Source: Saprospiraceae bacterium UBA7328 (GTDB lineage: Bacteria > Bacteroidota > Bacteroidia > Chitinophagales > Saprospiraceae). From it: 9,978 nt of DNA. Made by a program: the position numbers and the translations under genes. Under the pieces are notes generated by a model. It was given only the letters and a program-made list of their open reading frames with translations. It searched no databases and was not told where the DNA came from. Shown piece by piece: positions 1-6,228 of this stretch. The DNA is taken from contig DKPS01000100.1 in NCBI GenBank assembly GCA_002471345.1, forward strand, positions 1 to 9,978, read 5' to 3'. How positions within the stretch are numbered: the stretch's first letter is position 1; each line of letters begins with the position of its first letter.

Positions 1-1050
1 CGCAATGGGGATGTAGGTATCTACATAGATGATGATGGATTTTTTGATAATTCCGCTATAGTTTCTATTGACTCTTCCAAAGAGTTTGGAATTTATAATG
101 ATGATAGCCTATATAATGATAATGGAGCATTTATCACTATAAAAGGACTTCATGAGAACAATGCAGTAGGATTCAAAACAGTTGACTCGGATGACATTTT
201 CGTCAATGATGGCAAATTTTACATTTACGATACTGATAGTAGTGCCATGATCAACAGTGGTATTATCGTGAATCGAGATAGTCTTATTCTAGAAAGATCA
301 GACCAAACTGCTCTTTTAAATCTAGATTCGTTATACAACGATGGTGGAGTTCTATTGATATCTAGTTCCAATGGAGATGATGCCGGACTTACCAATGAAT
401 CTATAGAGGCGACCATTAGAAATGAAGGTATCATCAAAATTGAAAATGGAGAAGGGCCTGGACTCTTTAATAACTTAGGCGTAATCACAAATCTTGATTC
501 TCTTATTATAAATAATGTAGCGGATTATGGCATAGACAACGCTGGAACTATGATGAATGTGTCAGGTGCTATAATCGTCGATGGAGTAGGGAAGGGTTTA
601 TTTGGTGATGATTTAAAAGAAAATGCTGTAGTAAAGAAAAAACTATTGGATGAAAAGGGTGTAGGCATTCGAAACCGATCTCTGACTATCAATACTAATT
701 TTACAAATAATGGCATTGTAGATGTCAGTGATATCTTTTATGGAGTAGTCAATTTAGCCGAATTTATAAATAATGACAGTATCCCTATGGGCCACTGTAA
801 GACAGTAGGACTTCAGAATAGTACATCTATGTCTGGTTTCAGTACCGTTTTTACTAATAATTCTTATCTCTACATAACAGGGGACAAAGGAATAGAAACT
901 GATGCTGATTTTACCAATAGTGCACTAGGAGAAGTAATTATAAGGTGTGATGATGATGACTTTTTTGAGAGTTTTATTCCTGGGATATTTATTTGTGAGG
1001 GCACCCTGGATATTGGGAACACACCATCAGATCCAAGTGATCAAAATTGA
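1..1050 (+). CDS. Beta-solenoid adhesin-like surface protein, 3' end (5' partial)
   Basis: The frame is open from the first base to a TGA at 1048..1050, giving the last 349 residues of a longer protein; the start lies outside the window. The chain is Asn/Asp/Gly-rich and built of short irregular repeats of the form hydrophobic-x-N-x-G-x-I-x-I (for example MINSGIIVN, TIRNEGIIKI, GIDNAGTMMN, FTNNGIVDV). This pattern is typical of right-handed beta-solenoid rungs in exported adhesin-like proteins. Four consecutive Asp occur near residue 317. No enzymatic motif is visible. The protein stops soon after GTLDIG with a short polar tail, and shows no hydrophobic anchor, IPTL tail or recognisable type IX sorting domain, so the present end may be a truncation or it may be exported by another route. 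It converges with the S9 peptidase gene. A specific ligand cannot be inferred. Confidence 0.75.
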   Translation, partial: RNGDVGIYIDDDGFFDNSAIVSIDSSKEFGIYNDDSLYNDNGAFITIKGLHENNAVGFKTVDSDDIFVNDGKFYIYDTDSSAMINSGIIVNRDSLILERSDQTALLNLDSLYNDGGVLLISSSNGDDAGLTNESIEATIRNEGIIKIENGEGPGLFNNLGVITNLDSLIINNVADYGIDNAGTMMNVSGAIIVDGVGKGLFGDDLKENAVVKKKLLDEKGVGIRNRSLTINTNFTNNGIVDVSDIFYGVVNLAEFINNDSIPMGHCKTVGLQNSTSMSGFSTVFTNNSYLYITGDKGIETDADFTNSALGEVIIRCDDDDFFESFIPGIFICEGTLDIGNTPSDPSDQN

Positions 1051-1152
1051 ACTATTGTGAAATAAGTATGAGGCAAAGAGAATTCAAAAAATGGCTAAAT
1101 ATGTCGGGTATAAGTACAGGAATATGCAGACTTTGAAAAAGGCCCAAATTCT

Positions 1153-1313
1153 AAATCATGATATATTGGAGTACCATTTCATTGGAATTATCTAATTACT
1201 TAGAGAATGGTCATGCTATCTTTATGTATTGCTTAGCTTCATGAAGCTAAGAGTAGAATAGGTTATAAATTGAAGTCATGCCATACTAGTAGAAAGCTCC
1301 TATATCATGATTT
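1153..1313. repeat. 161-base segment bounded by 13-base perfect inverted repeats
   Basis: AAATCATGATATA at 1153..1165 is the exact reverse complement of TATATCATGATTT at 1301..1313. The right arm ends one base before the stop codon of the S74 remnant. No target-site duplication is visible in the immediate flanks, and there is no coding capacity inside. It could be a small non-autonomous element, a decayed regulatory structure, or chance in AT-rich DNA. The TCATGA core is itself palindromic, which lowers the significance. Confidence 0.35.
1232..1251. repeat. Perfect 20-base palindrome
   Basis: CTTAGCTTCATGAAGCTAAG equals its own reverse complement. As RNA it would fold to an eight-pair stem with a CATG loop in either direction. 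No T-run follows on either strand, so it is not a standard intrinsic terminator. It lies between two convergent transcription units and could slow or process transcripts, or bind a dimeric protein; the role is unknown. Confidence 0.5.
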
Positions 1314-1625
1314 TTAGCTTTCCAAATTCAACTTTTCATTATTTCTTTTTAGTTCTACATATATCGTCTGTCACTCGGTATTTTTTGTATTTAGCTTTTT
1401 GATAGCTTTTACGAGTGCAACGATTATAGGATGGTCAGATAAAGGCAGATATCCCTTATTATTCATTCCAACTGCCTCAGGTAGATACTCTTGTGCATTC
1501 TAAGCACTAAATCCAGAATAAAGTTAAGCAGCAGGCTTTCTTTGAACTGAAATAACTTCAGTTATGATTTTTATAAGATCTAATCAGCCAGATACTATCT
1601 GTCTTTTTTTGATATCTGTCCGATC
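1314..1625 (-). pseudogene. Decayed peptidase_S74 (endosialidase-type intramolecular chaperone) domain
   Basis: One minus-strand frame, read from 1625 down to a TAA at 1316..1314, gives about 103 codons that resemble the peptidase_S74 chaperone domain found at the C-terminus of phage tail fibres and bacterial fibrous adhesins. Recognisable parts in order are a DR..IKK start like the family's SDRRLK, then SGFSA, stop, NAQEYLPEAVG, then KGYLPLSDHPII, VALVKAIKKL, and a charged tail that could form the usual C-terminal coiled coil. The stop inside GFSA-x-NAQ sits where the family has Gln (CAG to TAG is one change). In-frame stops are TGA 1586..1584, TAA 1526..1524, TAG 1502..1500 and TGA 1373..1371. 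No frameshift is needed. No upstream fibre region survives: the remnant begins at the stop codon of the S9 gene, so the rest was probably lost by a rearrangement. In intact proteins this domain trimerises the fibre and then cleaves itself off. Confidence 0.7.
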
Positions 1626-3664
1626 TAGGGTTTGGCCAAATCCTTTTTGTCAAATTTATCAAACCATGAAGTTATGTAAGCCACTTTAGAAAGCAAATTA
1701 CTTGGCTTAGCAGCTATTCCATGAGAGGCTTCTTGGATACGTACTAAAGCCGAAGGTACTTTTTGTAATTTCAGTGCCTGATAGTATTGTTCTGACTCCG
1801 ACATAGGTGTGCGATAGTCTTGCTCACCGGTTAGAAGCATTGTTGGTGTTTTGACATTTCCAACTAATGATATGGGAGACCGTTTCATAAAATGTTCTTC
1901 GTGATCCCATGGCATACCAGGAAACCAGTAGTCCACAACACCTGATATATCTGCTGTTAGCGCCCAACTGTACCCGTTGATTACAGGTTTGGCAACTACA
2001 GCTGCTTGAAAGCGGTTAGTTTTACCAATGGACCAGCTAGTTAGAACTCCGCCTCCGCTGCCACCTGTGATAAATAGTCGCTCAGGATCAGCGTATCCTT
2101 CATTAATGACAGCATCTACACCTGACATCAGATCATCATAGTCATTATTCGGATAGTTATGGTGAATAAGATTAGCAAATTTTTCACCATAGCTTGTACT
2201 CCCACGAGGATTGGTGTACAATACCACAAAACCTTTACTGGCTATCATCTGCAACTCCGGAGAAAATCTATCGCCATAATTGGCAAATGGCCCACCATGA
2301 ATTTCTAATAAAAGTGGATATTTTTTCTTGGGATCAAAATCAGGAGGTGTCATGATCCATCCTTGTACTTTCTGCCCATCATGGCTAGATTCGTACCATA
2401 TTTCTTTGACTTCTCCCAGCTTCTTGTGTGCAAGGACATCTTTATTCAGTTCGGTGAGTTTTCTTTCTTTTCCACCATCCAATATGGCTAATTCAGCAGG
2501 TTGAGTTGGTGTAGATTGTGTAAATATTATCTTGCCATCAGCCACATCAAAATCTCCACCATCGTATGGTCGGCCAATGGAAGACCCTCCCAGGTTATCA
2601 GCCACAGACTTCATGGTTCCATTTTTACTGATAAAGCCTACTTTAGAATTCCCTTCTTTGTTATAAAAAAAATAAATACCCTTTCCATCTTGGTCCCACT
2701 GAATGTTATTGATGGAGATATCCAAATCTTTAGAGAGACATATGCTATTGCTTCCATCTGTATTCATAATGTATAGATGATTGTGGTGATAACCCATTTT
2801 TTTATCATCATGACCGAGGTATGCTATCGTCTTCCCATCTGGAGCTATTGATGGACTTTCATCAGGACCATATCTATCTGTGAGCTGGATTAATTCCTGA
2901 TTTTCTATATTCATAGAAAATACTTCTGAGTTTCTTCTATCATACTCCCAATCGGGTTGGCGATTGGCTGAGAAATATATAGTCCTTCCGTCTGGTGACC
3001 ATTCTGGTGCTCCGTGATTGAAATCGTCTGAAGTGATTTGCCTTGGTGTACCACCTTCCACAGGTAACAGAAAAATGTGGGCATAGCTTTCATCTATATA
3101 GCCAGCACCGTCGGCGCGGTAGACTAATTTATCGATATACTTTGGAGCGTCTGCCCAGTCAGCTCCTTTTGGCTTTTGAGGCATTTTACCAAAGCTCTCT
3201 TGTTCTTTCTTTTTTCGCATATTAAATGCCAGCCATTTTCCATCAGGTGACCAAGTAATGTTGTATGGCGCATCCTGTACATTAGTTATCTGGGTGCTTT
3301 GGCCATTATCAAGCCATAGTATTTCTACTTGATTTTTACCTGAGCTATTCGATAGATAAGCAATCTTAAGTCCATCTGGTGACCATCGTGGTGATGTATG
3401 TCGTTGTGTGCCTGTTGTGAGCGCTCTATGATTACTGCCTAAATCATCTATGATCCATAGATTAGAAAGACGTTGATCGGTCATGATGTCCATGAATGAT
3501 CGGGCATACACTATCTTGGATGCATCCGGAGAGAATTGTGGATCTATAGCAAATTCGAGATCGTATACATCTAGTGGTTTGAATGTATCCTGCGTAATTC
3601 CAGCGATAGCTAGAAAATTCAAAAAGAGAAAAGCCACTAATTTCATAACTGAATGTTTTGTCAT
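1625..3664 (-). CDS. Secreted S9-family (prolyl oligopeptidase-type) serine peptidase
   Basis: This intact 679-residue protein has a signal peptide (hydrophobic core about residues 8-21), an N-terminal beta-propeller with PD40/TolB-like blades, and a C-terminal alpha/beta hydrolase domain. Blade motifs of the type WSPDG-x-x-I-x-Y lie near residues 41-55, 91-105, 135-149, 219-233, 270-284 and 320-334. In the hydrolase part, HGGPF (456-460) should form the oxyanion region. The nucleophile is Ser536 in GGSGGG, the acid Asp616 in GEQDYRTP, and the base His648 in EASHG, so all catalytic residues are present. Its length and layout match acylaminoacyl-peptidase / dipeptidyl-peptidase 5-like S9 enzymes, which release short peptides or blocked residues in the periplasm; the exact specificity cannot be read from sequence. 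A second ATG at codon 7 (3646) gives a more typical MKL signal peptide and fits the promoter spacing better, so either start is possible. It appears monocistronic, with a 221-base gap to the upstream gene. Confidence 0.93.
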   Translation of the reverse strand: MTKHSVMKLVAFLFLNFLAIAGITQDTFKPLDVYDLEFAIDPQFSPDASKIVYARSFMDIMTDQRLSNLWIIDDLGSNHRALTTGTQRHTSPRWSPDGLKIAYLSNSSGKNQVEILWLDNGQSTQITNVQDAPYNITWSPDGKWLAFNMRKKKEQESFGKMPQKPKGADWADAPKYIDKLVYRADGAGYIDESYAHIFLLPVEGGTPRQITSDDFNHGAPEWSPDGRTIYFSANRQPDWEYDRRNSEVFSMNIENQELIQLTDRYGPDESPSIAPDGKTIAYLGHDDKKMGYHHNHLYIMNTDGSNSICLSKDLDISINNIQWDQDGKGIYFFYNKEGNSKVGFISKNGTMKSVADNLGGSSIGRPYDGGDFDVADGKIIFTQSTPTQPAELAILDGGKERKLTELNKDVLAHKKLGEVKEIWYESSHDGQKVQGWIMTPPDFDPKKKYPLLLEIHGGPFANYGDRFSPELQMIASKGFVVLYTNPRGSTSYGEKFANLIHHNYPNNDYDDLMSGVDAVINEGYADPERLFITGGSGGGVLTSWSIGKTNRFQAAVVAKPVINGYSWALTADISGVVDYWFPGMPWDHEEHFMKRSPISLVGNVKTPTMLLTGEQDYRTPMSESEQYYQALKLQKVPSALVRIQEASHGIAAKPSNLLSKVAYITSWFDKFDKKDLAKP

Positions 3665-3679
3665 TTAAAAGTACTTACA

Positions 3680-3687
3680 CAAAACTA
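3680..3687 (-). promoter_or_regulatory. Candidate Bacteroidota -7 box for the S9 peptidase gene
   Basis: Read on the minus strand, TAGTTTTG matches the Bacteroidota -7 consensus TAnnTTTG. It ends 15 bases before the ATG at 3664 and 33 bases before the alternative ATG at 3646, so it favours the internal start if transcription begins just downstream. No TTG element is visible at the expected distance upstream, which keeps confidence low. Confidence 0.35.
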
Positions 3688-3695
3688 ATTTAAAC

Positions 3696-3733
3696 GTCAC
3701 ATTTAACTAGTCTTGAAATTATTTTGTCACATT
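3696..3733. repeat. Pair of GTCACATT direct repeats upstream of the S9 gene
   Basis: GTCACATT occurs at 3696..3703 and again at 3726..3733, exactly 30 bases apart, which is close to three helical turns and places both copies on one face of the DNA. They lie directly upstream of the -7-like box. The arrangement resembles a two-site operator, and the TCACA/TGTGA core recalls CRP-type half-sites, but no regulator can be named. Confidence 0.3.
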
Positions 3734-3885
3734 CTTTTAGATTATCCAGAGTTTATCAAATCCAAGAGTAAAAGCAAAGTCATTTAATGTTCAGAGTGAG
3801 ATCAATTTGTAACACTGTTATCAGATAATCATAATCTTCAGAAAAGGTTTTTTGAAATAGACAATTGGCTTCATAGTTTGAATAC

Positions 3886-5787
3886 CTAAAAGGCATTCTT
3901 TTCGTATTCCCTTTCCTTTAAGCTGACTACTCCAAAAATCAACAGCAACAATAGTAGAACAATAATACTCCATTGACTAAGTGTGGGAACGTTATAATGA
4001 CTAGCAGCTGTAAGACAAACTATTCCCCATCCACCTAAACCGTTGTTAATGGCTTTTGAAATGTCATCACAAGCCAACAAGTTCATAGGATTGGCCATGC
4101 CGAGAATCAATCCAACATTATCATCTGCTATCATTGTCCTGATACCATAAGATGAATTATTTCCAACACCTGCAAAACTCTCCGGAAAAGCTGGTGTATG
4201 GGCATTATCGAATTTCCACAAATCCGCTCCAACAAATCTTCTTGGGTCAAATAAGTCTTCAATTGTCAACATGGCTTCTGCTACCATGCTCATTTCTTTT
4301 TTACCCATTCCATCCATCAATGCAAATGGTAATGTAAGAGGTGCACCGAAATCCAAGTCGCCAAAAAGCAAATAACTAAAGTCCATAGTACCTACATATA
4401 GTTTGCCTTGGTAGACACCCATGGTCCATGTATAATTGTTGAAGGGGTTTCCAAAACCTGGAAGACCTAATTTGGGAAATTCATTTTTCTTATTGGGTTC
4501 AATGCTCCAACCAGTTGTAGCGTCATACGCTGGAAAGATAGGTGAGCCGTATGCTAATTCTATATCTGGAGATGTTCCAAAATCCTTCCCTTTAAAAATA
4601 CTTATAGCTCTGTATGTCCCCAAAACTGCAGCAATCAAACTGTCAGGAGTAGATGGAATACCATATGCTCGAAAATGTGCAACTGTAGATAAGAAAGGAA
4701 CGTGCATTGTACCCCAAAACAGATATCCATCAAAAGAGGCTAAGGCTCCACCACCATAAGTAGAAGCTGTGACTGAGTCAGGTTCATAATCATCACCAAC
4801 ATTCCAAACTTTAGTCCATGCTGCGCTATGAACTGATGTCAATCCGCCACTAGGAATGATAGGGCTCATAAATAAACTCGCTGTAATTCCTGGGGTAGGA
4901 GCAGAGCCAACACCACCTGGCCATGTGGTTACAAATAGCCTTCCTTCATGAATTTCTAACTCGGCACCTTGTCCATCTAAATCTCCTACTTTTTCGAATA
5001 GAAAAGGATTGGTTTTATCTCCGATCCATCTTAATACACTTCCTCCTGATGAAGAATTACCAACAGCAGCGTATAGCACACCTTCATGTTCTTTCCATTT
5101 TCTGATATTAGAATATGCAGGCAAATTAGTGGCTCCTAAAAAAGAACCCGATATTGCATCAAAAGCAAAAAAGTTAAGACTTCCTAATAAATTGGGTCCA
5201 GAGAAAAAGGTAACCTCCTTACTATATCCTGCGGATCTAATTCCTAGTGTAGTATTTATTAATGGATGTGAGGGGGTGATATCTATTTGCTTATCAGTAT
5301 CTAGATTGTATTAATACATTCTAGGAGTCCTAAAATCACCTAAGGCAGCAGGTAAAGGAGGTGAAATCTTACTGTCACCAAATTCGCAGACATATGAATT
5401 TGTCTGTACAGGACCTGTAGACCCTAAAAAGCCTCCAATAACTAAACAATGAACATTAGGTCCTGTGCCCCACCATAGGTGATCAGCACCTTTTGCCATG
5501 CCCCATACATAGGCTTGATTTACTTTACCTTGACCACCACTAGCTTCACAAGCACTGCAATCTATTCCATTAGGGTTAAATTGATTTCGTGCATCACCAA
5601 TGCCATAGAAACACTCATCTGGTTGAGCTTTTGCAAGTGTTTCCCTATTTAGTACTTGAAAGTCATTTTCAAGCATATCCACGAGACTTTGAAGATATTC
5701 TTCTAAAGTCTGTGAAAAAGCCGATGAAGAAAAGCTTCAACTAAAGAAGACTAACAATAAAAATGTTGTGATTGTATTTTTCTGCAT
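3886..5787 (-). pseudogene. Secreted beta-propeller-like protein with IPTL-CTERM tail, interrupted by two stops
   Basis: One uninterrupted frame of 634 codons runs from ATG 5787..5785 to TAA 3888..3886, broken only by TGA at codon 17 (5739..5737, inside the signal peptide) and TAA at codon 159 (5313..5311). Coding character continues smoothly across both, so this is one gene with two nonsense mutations rather than two genes. The N-terminus MQKNTITTFLLLVFFS is the start of a signal peptide. The body has recurring strand motifs such as LWWGTGP (104), LYAAVGN (238), LFVTTWPGG (284), LFWGTMH (356), LYVGTMD (463) and LILGMAN (560), which suggest beta-propeller blades. Cys residues 59, 77 and 80 include a CSAC motif. 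The C-terminus (600-633) is VPTLSQW, a 17-residue hydrophobic stretch and a charged tail, which is the IPTL-CTERM sorting architecture. The longest residual frame is about 412 residues and lacks a signal peptide. Sequencing error or readthrough are alternatives. No function is known. Confidence 0.8.
3889..3990 (-). other. IPTL-CTERM protein-sorting tail (encoded segment)
   Basis: The last 34 codons of the propeller gene encode VPTLSQWS, then a Leu/Ile/Val-rich transmembrane stretch, then KERE and a short polar end. This is the tripartite IPTL-CTERM layout. From family knowledge, such tails are processed by the exosortase type associated with IPTLxxWG-CTERM proteins. Here the first residue is Val instead of Ile and the residue after Trp is Ser instead of Gly. 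No exosortase gene is in the window. Confidence 0.8.
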
Positions 5788-6228
5788 ATTCTATTCTCAC
5801 ATTGCAAATAAAAAGCCAAGGTAAGTTAGTTTGTTTTTCAATAAATGCAATTTTAAATGATATAAAATATATGGTGAATGCCTATTTTTTATTACTCCAA
5901 AAAATCGAATGAAAGAACTTTTTTTACATAAAAGGGGGATTCCTTCATACTTGATAGATATGAATGAATCAGATGTTATGATATGAATATTTTATGTTTC
6001 AAATGTGCATGCTATTTACTCAAAGTGAGAAAAGAAAAATGGAAAGATTAGCGTGAAAGCAGATAGTTGGGCTTCTACTTTCCAAGCGTAAATGAAATTC
6101 TACTAAACGAGGGCTTTCCACCTTTTTGGTTTCGACAATATTAATTAAATTTGTAATGTGTAAATGTGTTGAATATTTATCGTCTGTACTGATAATTTTA
6201 GTGTTTGGCAAAGGATAGTATATTAATT
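5788..6228. other. Divergent intergenic region, 441 bases
   Basis: This AT-rich region separates the leftward propeller gene from the rightward giant beta-helix gene. It holds a promoter candidate for the rightward gene (6126..6153) and two copies of GATATGAAT (5957..5965 and 5980..5988). No clear promoter for the leftward gene was found, since no CAAAnnTA occurs in the expected part. A 63-codon minus-strand frame at 6020..6211 has no recognisable content and overlaps the promoter candidate, so it is not called. No tRNA, small RNA or terminator could be supported. Confidence 0.6.
6126..6153 (+). promoter_or_regulatory. Candidate Bacteroidota sigma-A promoter for the giant beta-helix gene
   Basis: TTG at 6126..6128 is followed after 17 bases by TAAATTTG at 6146..6153. 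This matches the Bacteroidota primary sigma consensus of a TTG -33 element and TAnnTTTG -7 element with accepted spacing. Transcription would begin about 70 bases before the ATG at 6229. A weak Shine-Dalgarno-like AAAGGA lies at 6210..6215, 13 bases before that ATG. Confidence 0.45.

Larger units (their letters stand above)
1051..1313. other. Intergenic stretch without a recognisable gene
   Basis: This stretch lies between the end of the solenoid gene and the S74 remnant. I see only very short open frames here, of 22 codons at 1068 and 34 codons at 1091, and neither has recognisable content. It holds a perfect 20-base palindrome (1232..1251), and a 13-base inverted repeat pair lies in it (1153..1165 with 1301..1313). 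No hairpin followed by a T-run was found after the stop at 1050, so no intrinsic terminator can be assigned. Confidence 0.6.

Noticed and set aside
1068..1195. Short plus-strand frames (22 codons at 1068 with REFKKWL, 34 codons at 1091) that at first recall a recombinase N-terminus
   Set aside because: The resemblance rests on only a few residues, the frames end at once, and no continuation with recombinase motifs is seen in any frame.
1545..1563. Seven-pair hairpin AACTGAA / TTCAGTT
   Set aside because: Within the decayed S74 coding sequence and without a proper T-run for the minus-strand gene it could serve.
1589..1610. Plus-strand hairpin CAGAT/ATCTG followed by seven T, resembling a terminator
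   Set aside because: Five-pair stem with a three-base loop is weak, it lies 540 bases after the nearest plus-strand gene, and it falls within the S74 remnant's coding frame.
4436..4759. 107-codon plus-strand frame, and other plus-strand frames inside the propeller and peptidase genes
   Set aside because: Antisense shadows of regions with strong minus-strand coding signal and recognisable domains.
1314..5787. Alternative genetic code or systematic stop-codon recoding to explain in-frame stops
   Set aside because: All three stop triplets appear in the broken loci, while the S9 gene and the 1250-codon gene have no internal stops.
6020..6211. 63-codon minus-strand open frame in the divergent intergenic region
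   Set aside because: No recognisable motif, no ribosome binding site, and it covers the best promoter candidate for the downstream gene; more likely a chance frame.
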